Origin: Terrisporobacter petrolearius
GTDB lineage: Bacteria > Bacillota > Clostridia > Peptostreptococcales > Peptostreptococcaceae
Direction: 5' to 3' (one strand)
NCBI RefSeq assembly: GCF_032598785.1
Contig: NZ_CP102984.1
Length of the DNA: 64,000 nucleotides
In this document: piece after piece, positions 26,219 to 35,176 of the stretch
How the letters are laid out: every line of letters begins with the position of its first letter
How positions within the stretch are numbered: position 1 is the stretch's first letter
Made by a program: the position numbers and the translations under genes
Notes under the pieces: model-generated
What the model was told of the DNA's origin: nothing
Database searches by the model: none
What the model saw: the letters and a program-made list of their open reading frames with translations, nothing else

Positions 26219-26244
26219 GCCAACAGAACTACTTTTCTGTTGGC
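26219..26244 (-). terminator. Terminator after nhaC
   Basis: GCCAACAGAA (26219-26228) pairs perfectly with 26235-26244, and the minus strand continues with a T6 run. It lies 26 bases beyond the antiporter stop. Confidence 0.85.
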
Positions 26245-26269
26245 TTCATATATCTATTCAACTTAATAA

Positions 26270-27697
26270 CTAATTAGCTTTTTCACACATTTTTAAATCT
26301 TCTTTATTATCATCTATTCTTGCTACTTTATAATTAACTGCTATCATTGCCAATGAAACTAATGGATTTATTATATTTAATAAGGCATATGGCGCATACA
26401 CAAAGGCTGACACACCTAATGTTCCTGCAATATATGCTCCACAAGTATTCCATGGTACTAATGGAGAACTTAGTGTTCCACTATCTTCTAATGCTCTTGA
26501 TAACATTTTTGGATGTATTCCTCTTTTTTTGAATTCTTCACTATACATTCTTCCAGGTATAACTATCGATAAATATTGTTCTCCAGCTATTATGTTAGTA
26601 AATGTGCAAGTTAACATAGTACATAATACAGTTCCAAATACTCCTTTTGCAGCTTTTAATATGGAAGATGCTATGGCTTCAAGCATACCTGTTTTTTCTA
26701 GTATACCTCCTAAGCCTAGGGCACATATTGTTAATGATACTGTTGACATCATGTTCATAAGGCCACCTTTAGATAATAACATGTCTACTGACTCCACACC
26801 TGTAGCTGATACATATCCATTTGTTGCTGCCTCTAATATGACTCCCATATCTTGACCTTGGAAAAATACTGCTATAACAACTCCTATCAATGCTCCTCCT
26901 ATAAGTCCAGGGATTGCTGGTACTTTTAGCATTACTAGCACAATTACTGCTATTGGTGCAATTAATAAAAGTGGTGATAGTGTATTGTATGAAGATTCTA
27001 ATGTATTACTAATTAATTGTATTTGACTTATATCTAATTCTTGTCCCGAATATTTCATTCCCATTATACCAAATATCACTATAACTATTATTAATGATGG
27101 TATAGTTGAATATAACATATATTTTATATGAGTAAATAAATCAGTACCTGCCATTGCTGGTGCCAAATTAGTCGTTTCAGATAAAGGTGATAATTTATCT
27201 CCGAAGTATGCTCCTGATATTATAGAACCTGCTACTAAGCCTGTTGGTATTCCTAAACTTTGACCTATTCCTAAAAGTGCCACACCAACTGTTCCCATTG
27301 TACTCCAAGATGATCCTGTTGCTAGAGATACTATGGAACATACTATTACTGATGCCACTAAGAAAATATTTGGTGATATAACTTTTAATCCCCAATAAAT
27401 CATGCTTGGTACTACTCCACTTATTATCCAAGTTCCTATAAGTATACCTATTATCATTATTATTAAAATTGCTTGCATTGCCATTTTAATACTATCAAAC
27501 ATACTACTTTCTAGTTCAGACCATTGAAAGCCTAATCTATATACACCTATAGCTCCTGCTATGGCTGCTGCTCCTACCAGTGGTACATGTGGTGATGATC
27601 CATACATAAATATTCCTATTCCTAAAAACACTCCTAAACATATTATTGGTATCATCGCCTCTAATAATGTGGCCTTCCTACTAACTTGCTGTTTCAT
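26270..27697 (-). CDS. nhaC: Na+/H+ antiporter, NhaC family
   Basis: The 475-residue membrane protein has about eleven to twelve helices. Family motifs are visible in SLATGSSWSTMGTVGVAL, SGAYFGDKLSPLSETTNLA and AGEQYLSIVIPG. NhaC proteins exchange sodium for protons, or related malate/lactate antiport, and support pH and sodium homeostasis. It is monocistronic, with a long AT-rich upstream region and its own terminator. Confidence 0.92.
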   Translation of the reverse strand: MKQQVSRKATLLEAMIPIICLGVFLGIGIFMYGSSPHVPLVGAAAIAGAIGVYRLGFQWSELESSMFDSIKMAMQAILIIMIIGILIGTWIISGVVPSMIYWGLKVISPNIFLVASVIVCSIVSLATGSSWSTMGTVGVALLGIGQSLGIPTGLVAGSIISGAYFGDKLSPLSETTNLAPAMAGTDLFTHIKYMLYSTIPSLIIVIVIFGIMGMKYSGQELDISQIQLISNTLESSYNTLSPLLLIAPIAVIVLVMLKVPAIPGLIGGALIGVVIAVFFQGQDMGVILEAATNGYVSATGVESVDMLLSKGGLMNMMSTVSLTICALGLGGILEKTGMLEAIASSILKAAKGVFGTVLCTMLTCTFTNIIAGEQYLSIVIPGRMYSEEFKKRGIHPKMLSRALEDSGTLSSPLVPWNTCGAYIAGTLGVSAFVYAPYALLNIINPLVSLAMIAVNYKVARIDDNKEDLKMCEKAN

Positions 27698-27975
27698 ATT
27701 AATTCTCCCCTTATCAATAGCATAACGCTTTTTTTGGAAACTTATTAGTTCGTACTAGCTCTTATTATTTTACTCATAAATCAATATGTTTTTGCTGTAT
27801 CACCTGCTTTATAATTTAAATATATAATTTGTTATATTTTATTATAATTTTAGCACGATTTTTTATTGATTGTTAATTTTTTGCTAAATTTTTTTAAAAT
27901 ATTTTTATTTTTTAACATTATTTTTTATTATACTTATTTAAATATTTATTTTTATGTAATTTTATAAATAAAAAA
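27698..27975. other. AT-rich region upstream of nhaC
   Basis: About 280 very AT-rich bases with no open frame of note. The region must contain the nhaC promoter, but I cannot single out one pair of -35/-10 boxes. Confidence 0.5.
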
Positions 27976-27998
27976 ACGTAGGTATCCTTTTCCTACGT
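27976..27998 (-). terminator. Terminator after the LRAT-like gene
   Basis: ACGTAGG (27976-27982) pairs with 27992-27998, and the minus strand goes on with seven T. It begins only 5 bases past the stop codon. Confidence 0.8.
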
Positions 27999-28002
27999 AA
28001 TT

Positions 28003-28506
28003 TTAATAATCTTCATATATTAAATATTTCACAAACACTGCTTTTATCACTGCATTAACTTGATAGGATTGTCTAACTCCTGTTTTGCACCAAATAGCAA
28101 AATGCTCACAATTGTTAGCATGAAGCAAAAACTTTCTTTCCCCAATTCTACTTCTTGCCCTTTTTACAGTTTCTTCTGGTGTGTATACTTTAAATTTAAT
28201 CTTGTTTTTAATTTGATAAATAAGATATAAAGCTTGCACATCATCTACTAAGTCTCTACCTAGTCCTTCTGCCCTTATCCTATTAACATTAGAAGGTTTG
28301 TCCTGTGAAAACCTATATACATAATATTTGTCAGAGCCTCCCAGAAAATTTTCCATATCTGTTTCATCTATAACCATCTCTCTAAAAAACATATCCTTTT
28401 CTTTTCCACTATAATGGATAACGTGGTTTTTATCTACAAATATGCCAAAATGATTATATATACCGTGATTAACACATATTACATCTCCGTATTCAGGTTC
28501 AATCAA
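28003..28506 (-). CDS. LRAT-like (NlpC/P60 superfamily) thiol acyltransferase/hydrolase
   Basis: The 167-residue protein has the permuted LRAT fold signature: GDVICVNHGIYNHFGIFV with the catalytic histidine, HVIHYSG, and NCEHFAIWCKTG, whose cysteine region is the hallmark of this group. Eukaryotic relatives transfer acyl groups or cut phospholipids; bacterial members are almost unstudied. No signal peptide or membrane segment is seen, so it probably acts in the cytoplasm. It is monocistronic with its own terminator. Confidence 0.82.
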   Translation of the reverse strand: MIEPEYGDVICVNHGIYNHFGIFVDKNHVIHYSGKEKDMFFREMVIDETDMENFLGGSDKYYVYRFSQDKPSNVNRIRAEGLGRDLVDDVQALYLIYQIKNKIKFKVYTPEETVKRARSRIGERKFLLHANNCEHFAIWCKTGVRQSYQVNAVIKAVFVKYLIYEDY

Positions 28507-28579
28507 AATACCATCTCCCTATAAATATTTATATATATAATTTATGATTTATTTTTTATAATGTTATTTCTCAATAAAA

Positions 28580-28604
28580 AAAGAAAGTCATAATGACTTT
28601 CTTT
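28580..28604. terminator. Bidirectional terminator after rbgA
   Basis: AAAGAAAGTCA (28580-28590) pairs perfectly with 28594-28604 with a 3-base loop and A/T runs on either side. On the minus strand it ends rbgA transcription. Confidence 0.85.
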
Positions 28605-28606
28605 TT

Positions 28607-29521
28607 TTATTTTTCCATATAATCCATAGGTTCTTCTAAAGATATTTGTCCTATTTTACCTTCTCTGTATTCGTTTAAAACAGTTTGAGCTATTCTAGTA
28701 TAGTCAAGTTCTTGTCTTCCTAGTATAAATCCTCTTTTTCTGCCTATCATTTCCATAGTTTCAAGAGGAGTTTCTCCTAGCTCTTCTAATTTATATCTTG
28801 CTTTTAATTTTTCCGGCTCTATTTCCATAAGCTTTTCTATAAATTTAAGTCCTAAAGTGTCTATATCAAGTACTTCGTCTTTTATAGCTCTACTGAAAGC
28901 TAAGTTAAGAGCAACTTCTTGATCTTCAAACTTAGGCCAAAGTATACCTGGAGTGTCTAGTAATTCTAAGTTTCCTTTAAGTCTTACCCATTGCTTACAT
29001 TTAGTAACCCCTGGTTTATCGCCAGTTACAGTACTTTTTCTTCCTGTAAGTTTGTTTATAAGAGTTGATTTACCTACGTTTGGAACACCAACTATCATAA
29101 GTCTAATAGCTCTTTCTTGTCTTCCCTTAGCTTTAAGGTTGTCCATCATCTCTTTAGTAACATTTTTACACTCGTCTACTATTTTATTTACTCCATTACC
29201 TTTTATAGTAGCTACAGGTATTGCTTTTATCCCTTTTTTATCATAGTAGTTAACCCATTTGCTTAAGTTAGCTGGATTTGCTAAGTCACTTTTGTTTAAA
29301 ACAACTACTCTTGGCTTATCTCCAACTATTTCATCTATTTGAGGATTTTTGCTTGAGTAAGGTATTCTAGCATCTAATAGCTCTATTACAACGTCTACCA
29401 TCTTTAAGTTATTTTGAACCAATTCCTTAGTTTTTTTCATATGCCCTGGATACCAGTTTATATGTAAGTTATCATCTTTTAAATATTCGTCATAATCACT
29501 TCTTCTATAATCTCTTGCCAT
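28607..29521 (-). CDS. rbgA: Ribosome biogenesis GTPase RbgA/YlqF
   Basis: The 304-residue protein starts with the HINWYPGHMKKT signature. It has circularly permuted GTPase motifs: G4 VVLNKSDLA precedes G1 GVPNVGKSTLINKL, G2/G3 follow with DTPGILWP, and a helical C-terminal RNA-binding domain ends it. RbgA promotes late 50S assembly around L16 incorporation. Its position after rplS is the standard Firmicute order. Confidence 0.96.
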   Translation of the reverse strand: MARDYRRSDYDEYLKDDNLHINWYPGHMKKTKELVQNNLKMVDVVIELLDARIPYSSKNPQIDEIVGDKPRVVVLNKSDLANPANLSKWVNYYDKKGIKAIPVATIKGNGVNKIVDECKNVTKEMMDNLKAKGRQERAIRLMIVGVPNVGKSTLINKLTGRKSTVTGDKPGVTKCKQWVRLKGNLELLDTPGILWPKFEDQEVALNLAFSRAIKDEVLDIDTLGLKFIEKLMEIEPEKLKARYKLEELGETPLETMEMIGRKRGFILGRQELDYTRIAQTVLNEYREGKIGQISLEEPMDYMEK

Positions 29522-29638
29522 ATTTTCACTTCCTTATCTTTTATAAGTACTAATTTATTTCATCCTAATATATTGGATTTTATTTTTATTATATCTATAA
29601 TTTTGTCCATATTTCATCATATTAATGACTGAAAAAAA

Positions 29639-29660
29639 GGAAATCCCCAAAGAGATTTCC
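29639..29660 (-). terminator. Terminator after rplS
   Basis: GGAAATC (29639-29645) pairs with 29654-29660, and the minus strand continues with T7. It separates rplS from rbgA. Confidence 0.8.
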
Positions 29661-29684
29661 TTCCTAAATTAACTTAAAAAGTTA

Positions 29685-30035
29685 TTATTTATTTCTAGCT
29701 TCTTTTATCTTAGCAGCTTTACCAGTTCTAGTTCTTAGGTAGTTTATCTTAGCTCTTCTTACTTTACCTTTTCTAGTAACTTCGATTTTTTCTATTTTTG
29801 GAGAGTGAACTGGGAAAGTTCTTTCTACACCAACATTGAAAGATATTTTTCTAACAGTGAAAGTTTCTCTAGCTCCTCCACCTTGTCTCTTTATTACTAC
29901 ACCTTCAAATACCTGAATTCTTTCTCTTTTTCCTTCAACTATTTTAACGTGTACTCTTACTGTGTCCCCAGGTCCAAATGCAGGAACTTCAGCTTTTAAT
30001 TGTTCTTGTTCTAATGATTTTATTAATTCGTTCAT
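29685..30035 (-). CDS. rplS: 50S ribosomal protein L19
   Basis: The 116-residue protein matches L19 throughout: PAFGPGDTVRVHVKIVEG, RIQVFEGVVIKRQGGG, TVRKISFNVGVERTFPVHSP and AKINYLRTRTGKAAKIKE. L19 lies at the 30S-50S interface. The gene has a promoter in front of it inside the trmD end and an L19-type leader RNA. Confidence 0.98.
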   Translation of the reverse strand: MNELIKSLEQEQLKAEVPAFGPGDTVRVHVKIVEGKRERIQVFEGVVIKRQGGGARETFTVRKISFNVGVERTFPVHSPKIEKIEVTRKGKVRRAKINYLRTRTGKAAKIKEARNK

Positions 30036-30041
30036 TTTCTT

Positions 30042-30115
30042 CCTCCTAAGTTCATAGACGCTCTTAATTACTGACCAATGTAAGCAGAGGAGCGGCCGTT
30101 ATTTATCAACAGTCT
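30042..30115 (-). ncRNA. L19 leader RNA (autoregulatory 5' leader)
   Basis: Between the promoter and the ribosome binding site of rplS lies a conserved-looking, GC-richer leader, on the minus strand AAGACTGTTGATAA, then ACGGCCGCTCCTC and further to GAGCGTC. The sequence and position agree with the L19 leader family of Firmicutes, in which the protein is thought to bind its own mRNA. Structure was not computed. Confidence 0.6.
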
Positions 30116-30117
30116 TA

Positions 30118-30146
30118 ATTATACTATAATTATTTACTTCTTACAA
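30118..30146 (-). promoter_or_regulatory. Promoter of rplS
   Basis: On the minus strand TTGTAA (30146-30141), 17 bases and TATAAT (30123-30118) form a near-consensus sigma-A promoter. It overlaps the 3' end of trmD and precedes the L19 leader by 3-6 bases. Confidence 0.65.
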
Positions 30147-30829
30147 GACTTTTTGTACAAGTCTGGTCTTCTAAGTTTCGTAATTTTTTTAGATTCATCA
30201 AGACGCCATTTTTCTATTTTTTGATGATTACCTGATAGTAATACATCTGGTACAGACATACCCATAAACTCTCTCGGTCTAGTGTAATGTGGGTATTCTA
30301 ATAAATCATCTTTGAAACTTTCTTCTTCAAAAGATTCATTTTGGCTAAGTACGCCAGGAATTAGTCTAGCTATAGAGTCTATCATAATTAAAGCTGGAAG
30401 TTCTCCTCCAGTTAATACATAGTCTCCTATGGAAACTTCATCCGTTACTATTAAATCAATTATTCTTTGATCTATTCCTTCATAATGACCACAAAGTAAT
30501 ATGATATCCTCACCTAGAGATAAATCACAAGCTATATCTTGTTTATATACTTGACCTTTTGGTGTTAAATATACAACTCTAGGACTTTTTATATTGTGGG
30601 TTTCTACAATATGCTTATATGTGTCATATATGGGTTGAGGAGTCATAAGCATTCCTGCTCCCCCTCCAAATGGATAGTCATCCACTTTTTTATGTTTGTT
30701 TGTTGAAAAGTCTCTAATATTGTACACATGTACTTCTATTATTTCTTTTTCAATAGCTCTTTTCATTATACTTTCACTCATATATGAATTAAAAATCTCT
30801 GGGAAAAGAGTCATAATGTGAAATCTCAT
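30134..30829 (-). CDS. trmD: tRNA (guanine37-N1)-methyltransferase
   Basis: The 231-residue protein has the SPOUT-knot pattern of TrmD: FHIMTLFPEIF, DDYPFGGGAGMLMTPQP, CGHYEGIDQRI and the SAM-binding ISIGDYVLTGGELP-like segment VSIGDYVLTGGELPAL, then DLLEYPHYTRP. It adds the m1G37 that prevents frameshifting. It starts 8 bases after the rimM stop. Confidence 0.97.
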   Translation of the reverse strand: MRFHIMTLFPEIFNSYMSESIMKRAIEKEIIEVHVYNIRDFSTNKHKKVDDYPFGGGAGMLMTPQPIYDTYKHIVETHNIKSPRVVYLTPKGQVYKQDIACDLSLGEDIILLCGHYEGIDQRIIDLIVTDEVSIGDYVLTGGELPALIMIDSIARLIPGVLSQNESFEEESFKDDLLEYPHYTRPREFMGMSVPDVLLSGNHQKIEKWRLDESKKITKLRRPDLYKKSCKK

Positions 30830-30837
30830 ATTATCAC

Positions 30838-31353
30838 CTAATCTAACATTCCTTTTATAGGATCTATTATCATTTTCTTTTCTTCTATGTTTATTTCAGG
30901 AACAAATTTTAGTGTTGATGGGATAAGATATTCTTTATCATTATCTCCTTTTACAACATATACATCGTTAGCTGAATATTGTAGTACATCTTTAAGAGTT
31001 CCTACTTTATCTCCACCTACTGTAAATACTTCTAGTCCTATTAAATCTGCTATGAAAAATTCATCTTCATCAAGGTCTACACTGTTATCTCTAGATATAT
31101 AAAGATTTTTAGTTTTAACTTTTTCAGCAAGCTCCACAGAGTCTATACCCTTTATTTTCATTATAACCATATTTCCTTTATATCTTACCTTTTCAACTTC
31201 ATATTCTTTTTCAAAGTTTTTATCAAGATAAAAACTTTCTAAATCATCAAATCTGTTTATATCGTCCACATATGGATATACTCTAACTTCGCCCTTAAGA
31301 CCTTGAGTATTTACTATCTGACCGATTCTAAAATGAGTTAACTTTTCTTTCAT
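30838..31353 (-). CDS. rimM: 16S rRNA processing protein RimM
   Basis: ATG 31353 with GAAGGTGAG before it is preferred to the longer frame at 31410, giving 171 residues. The N-terminal RimM domain reads FRIGQIVNTQGLKGEVRVYP, and the PRC-barrel follows from about 95 (FFIADLIGLEVFTVGGDKVGTLKDV) with the closing PIKGMLD. RimM helps 30S head assembly around S19. It forms a unit with trmD. Confidence 0.95.
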   Translation of the reverse strand: MKEKLTHFRIGQIVNTQGLKGEVRVYPYVDDINRFDDLESFYLDKNFEKEYEVEKVRYKGNMVIMKIKGIDSVELAEKVKTKNLYISRDNSVDLDEDEFFIADLIGLEVFTVGGDKVGTLKDVLQYSANDVYVVKGDNDKEYLIPSTLKFVPEINIEEKKMIIDPIKGMLD

Positions 31354-31421
31354 AGTCTCACCTTCTTTAAATTGTTTCTTTCTTTTGAAAAAATATATCT
31401 TTAATATCAAATAATATTCGT

Positions 31422-31460
31422 TTTTGTTTTTAGCTTTTGTTTTTAGTCTTTGTTTTTAGT
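31422..31460. repeat. Three tandem 13-bp units upstream of rimM
   Basis: TTTTGTTTTTAGC, TTTTGTTTTTAGT and CTTTGTTTTTAGT follow one another without gaps. They lie about 70 bases before the rimM start, in the likely promoter region. Confidence 0.7.
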
Positions 31461-31536
31461 CTTAAAATTATTTTGTATTTATATATTTAATATTTGAATG
31501 ATTGTTTTCAACTTTAAAGATTATTATAAACAAAAA

Positions 31537-31558
31537 GGATTAGGCACATACCTAACCC
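31537..31558 (-). terminator. Terminator after khpA
   Basis: GGATTAGG (31537-31544) pairs with CCTAACCC (31551-31558) with a G-U pair, followed on the minus strand by T5. It separates rpsP-khpA from rimM-trmD. Confidence 0.75.
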
Positions 31559-31560
31559 TT

Positions 31561-31788
31561 CTATAATATTTCAAGTGAAACCTTGATATTTTCTTTATTT
31601 CCAGCAGATTTTAACACAGTTCTTATAGCCTTAGCTATTCTTCCCTGCTTTCCGATAACCTTGCCCACATCATCTTGAGAAACTTTTAGTTTTAAGATAA
31701 TTTCATCTTTTTCCATAGTTTCTTCTATTGTCACTTCGTCAGGATTATCTACTAGAGCTTTGACAATATGCATAACTAGCTCTTTCAT
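31561..31788 (-). CDS. khpA: KH-domain RNA-binding protein KhpA
   Basis: The 75-residue protein is a single type II KH domain with the motif VGKVIGKQGRIAKAIRTVL. KhpA works with KhpB/Jag in cell-elongation control and RNA binding. It lies between rpsP and rimM as in most Firmicutes. Confidence 0.94.
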   Translation of the reverse strand: MKELVMHIVKALVDNPDEVTIEETMEKDEIILKLKVSQDDVGKVIGKQGRIAKAIRTVLKSAGNKENIKVSLEIL

Positions 31789-31850
31789 ATATTCATCTCC
31801 TAAAAACTAATCCATAATGGATTAAATTAAGTACCCTAATAGTTTATAGA

Positions 31851-32123
31851 CTATTTAGATTGTTTTTGAGCTTCGAACTTTTCAGTTATTCCGTTTTTAA
31901 CGAATAATTTTTTAACAGTATCAGTTGGTTGAGCACCTACAGATAACCATTTTAAAGCTTTCTCGTCGTTTATTCTAGTTTCTTTGTTAGCTGAAACTGG
32001 ATTGTAGAATCCTATTTCTTCTATGAATTTTCCATCTCTTGGTGCTCTAGAATCTGCTACTACTATTCTGTAGAAAGGTTTTTTGTTTGCACCCATTCTT
32101 TTTAATCTTATTTTAACTGCCAT
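31851..32123 (-). CDS. rpsP: 30S ribosomal protein S16
   Basis: ATG 32123 follows GGAGGTGA by 5 bases, so the frame opening three codons earlier is rejected. The 90-residue protein reads AVKIRLKRMGANKKPFYRI and VVADSRAPRDGKFIEEIG, typical of S16. It sits between ffh and khpA. Confidence 0.97.
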   Translation of the reverse strand: MAVKIRLKRMGANKKPFYRIVVADSRAPRDGKFIEEIGFYNPVSANKETRINDEKALKWLSVGAQPTDTVKKLFVKNGITEKFEAQKQSK

Positions 32124-32165
32124 TACAGTCACCTCCGAAATTTTTTGTTTATTTTTGTGTATTAT

Positions 32166-33518
32166 TTATTTAAAGAAAGGAAGTCCGCCAAGTGCGCCTC
32201 TTTTCTTCATACCTTTTTGATTACCCATAAACATCTTCATCATTTTTTTCATTTCGTTTAATTGTTTTACAAGTCTGTTTATGTCTTGTACGCTTGTCCC
32301 ACTACCTTTTGCTATTCTTCTTTTTCTAGAAGCATTTAGTAGCTCCGGCTTACGTCTTTCTTCTAAAGTCATAGATTGTATTATGGCTTTAGTTCTTTTC
32401 ATTTCTTTTCCATTTAAGTCCACATCACCAAGTTGACCTTTTAAGTTACCCATACCAGGTATCATTCCAAGTACTTTATCAAGCGGTCCCATGTTTTCAA
32501 TTTGTTCCATTTGAGCTAAGAAATCTTCAAAATCAAAATCTTGTTTTTTCATTTTCTGTTCTAGCTCTTTGGCTTTTTCCATATCTATAGATTCTTGAGC
32601 TTTTTCGATTAAACTTAGTACATCTCCCATTCCAAGAATTCTCGATGCCATTCTGTCTGGATAGAATGGTTCTAAGTCGTCTAGTTTTTCACCCATACCT
32701 ATAAATTTAATTGGTTTTTGTGTTACAGCTCTTATTGAAAGTGCTGCCCCACCTCTTGTATCACCATCGAGTTTTGTAAGAACTACACCGTCTAAGCCTA
32801 AAGCTTCATCAAAACTTTGTGATACATTTACTGCATCTTGACCTGTCATAGAGTCAACTACTAATAAAATCTCATGTGGTTTTATTTCTGTTTTAATAGA
32901 TTTTAATTCATCCATTAAAGTTTCATCTATATGAAGTCTACCTGCTGTATCTATAATAACTAAGTCATTGTTATTTTTTATAGCATGACTTAGTCCTGCT
33001 TTTGCTATATTTACTGGGCTTTCTTTGTCACCCATATTAAATACTGGTATATCTAATTTTTCTCCTACAACTTGTAATTGTTTGATTGCTGCAGGTCTAT
33101 AAACGTCACAAGCTACTAATAAAGGTCTTTTACCTTGTTTTTTAAAGTAATTCCCTATTTTTCCTGAAGTAGTTGTTTTACCAGCACCTTGAAGACCAAC
33201 CATCATAATAATTGTAGGTGGTTTCGAAGATATCATTACTTTACTTTGTACATCTCCCATAAGAGCAGTAAGTTCTTCGTTTACTATCTTGATAACGTGT
33301 TGAGCTGGAGTTAAACTTGTCATAACTTCTTGTCCAACACATCTTTCTTGAACCTTTTTTATAAAGTCTTTAACAACTTTAAAGTTTACATCTGCTTCTA
33401 ATAAAGCAAGCTTAACTTCTCTCATTGCATCTTTTACATCTTTTTCTGTAAGTTTTCCTTTTGATTTTAACTTACCAAGTGCACCTTGCAATTTATCTGA
33501 TAAACCTTCAAATATCAT
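32166..33518 (-). CDS. ffh: Signal recognition particle protein Ffh
   Basis: The 450-residue protein has N domain, G domain (GLQGAGKTTTSGKIG, DTAGRLHID, TKLDGDTRGG) and the methionine-rich M domain ending KMMKMFMGNQKGMKK, with the RNA-binding RRRRIAKGSGTSVQDINRL-type segment. It recognises signal sequences and docks with FtsY. It overlaps ylxM by 4 bases, so the two are coupled. Confidence 0.98.
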   Translation of the reverse strand: MIFEGLSDKLQGALGKLKSKGKLTEKDVKDAMREVKLALLEADVNFKVVKDFIKKVQERCVGQEVMTSLTPAQHVIKIVNEELTALMGDVQSKVMISSKPPTIIMMVGLQGAGKTTTSGKIGNYFKKQGKRPLLVACDVYRPAAIKQLQVVGEKLDIPVFNMGDKESPVNIAKAGLSHAIKNNNDLVIIDTAGRLHIDETLMDELKSIKTEIKPHEILLVVDSMTGQDAVNVSQSFDEALGLDGVVLTKLDGDTRGGAALSIRAVTQKPIKFIGMGEKLDDLEPFYPDRMASRILGMGDVLSLIEKAQESIDMEKAKELEQKMKKQDFDFEDFLAQMEQIENMGPLDKVLGMIPGMGNLKGQLGDVDLNGKEMKRTKAIIQSMTLEERRKPELLNASRKRRIAKGSGTSVQDINRLVKQLNEMKKMMKMFMGNQKGMKKRGALGGLPFFK

Positions 33519-33883
33519 TTTAACAACTCCCTACATATTTGTTCTATTGTTTCTAACTTAGGGATTAAATTAGCACAATCTCTATTTTGCAATAAATCTT
33601 GTTTAATGTCAACAATTTTATCTTCAAGTGATTTTAAGATTTTTTCTTCCTCGTTATTTTGCGATACTAAGTGAAGTTTACTTTCATATTCTCTTAATAT
33701 CTTCTCTGAACGTTTAAGTGTATCGTAAACTCCTTGTCTAGATACATTGAGATTTTCACTGATTTCACCTAAAGAATAATTCTCTTCATAATAAAGTGAA
33801 ACTATTTCTTTTTGCTTCTCAGTTAATAATTCTTTATACTGTTCAAATAATAACCCGATTTCAACCATCTTATCTATATTCAT
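33515..33883 (-). CDS. ylxM: YlxM-type helix-turn-helix protein
   Basis: The 122-residue protein has a sigma-70 region-4-like helix-turn-helix: LLTEKQKEIVSLYYEENYSLGEI and NLNVSRQGVYDTLKR. It occurs with ffh in Firmicutes and is thought to act with the signal recognition particle. GGGAGGT stands before ATG 33883. Confidence 0.93.
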   Translation of the reverse strand: MNIDKMVEIGLLFEQYKELLTEKQKEIVSLYYEENYSLGEISENLNVSRQGVYDTLKRSEKILREYESKLHLVSQNNEEEKILKSLEDKIVDIKQDLLQNRDCANLIPKLETIEQICRELLK

Positions 33884-33981
33884 AACTTTACCTCCCAGTG
33901 TATACTGTAAAGGTTAATTACTTTACACATTGTATTTTATATTAAAACTAATTTATTGTCAATATATATTTCGTCTAAATT

Positions 33982-35142
33982 TTACCCAAATAATGCCTCT
34001 GAAAATGCTTTAGCATCAAAGTCTTGTAAATCTTCCATTTTTTCTCCAACACCTATTAATTTAACAGGTACATCTACTTCAGATTTAACAGCAAGTACTA
34101 CTCCACCTTTTGCAGTACCATCAAGTTTAGTTAAAACAAGTCCTGTTATATCACACACTTGTTTAAAGCTTTTTGCTTGAGATACGGCATTTTGTCCAGT
34201 TGTAGCATCCACAACTAACAACACTTCTTTTTTAGCTTCTGGGTATTCTCTATCCACTATTTTGAATACTTTTGATAATTCATTCATTAAGTTAGCTTTA
34301 TTGTGTAGTCTTCCTGCTGTATCACAGATTAATAAATCAATATCTCTTGCTTTTGCAGCTTTTATTGAGTCAAATATTACAGCTCCTGGATCTGCACCTT
34401 CTTGATGTTTTATTATATCTACATCACTTCTCTTAGCCCATACTTCTAATTGGTCTATGGCAGCAGCTCTAAATGTATCTCCTGCTGCTATTAAAACTTT
34501 TTTACCTTCTTTTTTGTATCTACTAGCTAGTTTTCCTATTGTTGTAGTTTTTCCAACTCCATTAACTCCTACCATTAATATTATTGTTGGTTTATGACTA
34601 ACATCTAAAGTTGAATTTTCATTTGTTAATATTTCTTCTATTATTAACCTCAATTCTCCTTTAACATCTTGTGGATCTGTTATTTTTTTAGTTTTTATTG
34701 CATCTGTTAGTTTTTCAATTATATTCATTGTTGTATCTACACCAACATCTGCTGTTATTAGTATTTCTTCAATTTCTTCTAATAACTCATCATCAACTTT
34801 TGTATATGATTTTAAAACTTGGTCTACTCTATCTGTTATACCTTGTTTAGCCTTTGATAAACCTTGCTTTAATCTTTCAAATAAGCTTGTTTTCGCTTCT
34901 TCAGTTTTCTCTTCAACAATTTCTTCTTTTTCTTCTACTACTTCAACTTGTGATTTCTCTTCAATTTGAATATCTTCCTCTATTGATGTATCTAAAGAAA
35001 CTTCTTCAATAGCTTCAACTGTTTCTTCTGTTTCTTCTTCCACTACTATTTCTTCTTCCACTGTTTCTTCACTTACAGCTACTTCTTGCACTTCCTCTTG
35101 TATTTCTTCTTTTTTGTTCTTTTTGAAAAACTTTTTAAACAC
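33982..35142 (-). CDS. ftsY: Signal recognition particle receptor FtsY
   Basis: The start is GTG 35142 after AGGAGG. The 386-residue protein has a short basic N-terminus, a highly acidic A domain to about 85 (Glu/Val-rich), then the NG domain with GVNGVGKTTTIGKLA, DTAGRLHNK and TKLDGTAKGG. It docks the ribosome-SRP complex at the membrane. It follows smc by 34 bases. Confidence 0.97.
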   Translation of the reverse strand: MFKKFFKKNKKEEIQEEVQEVAVSEETVEEEIVVEEETEETVEAIEEVSLDTSIEEDIQIEEKSQVEVVEEKEEIVEEKTEEAKTSLFERLKQGLSKAKQGITDRVDQVLKSYTKVDDELLEEIEEILITADVGVDTTMNIIEKLTDAIKTKKITDPQDVKGELRLIIEEILTNENSTLDVSHKPTIILMVGVNGVGKTTTIGKLASRYKKEGKKVLIAAGDTFRAAAIDQLEVWAKRSDVDIIKHQEGADPGAVIFDSIKAAKARDIDLLICDTAGRLHNKANLMNELSKVFKIVDREYPEAKKEVLLVVDATTGQNAVSQAKSFKQVCDITGLVLTKLDGTAKGGVVLAVKSEVDVPVKLIGVGEKMEDLQDFDAKAFSEALFG

Positions 35143-35176
35143 TCTGCTTCCTCCTAAGTATACTTTACTTTTCTTG

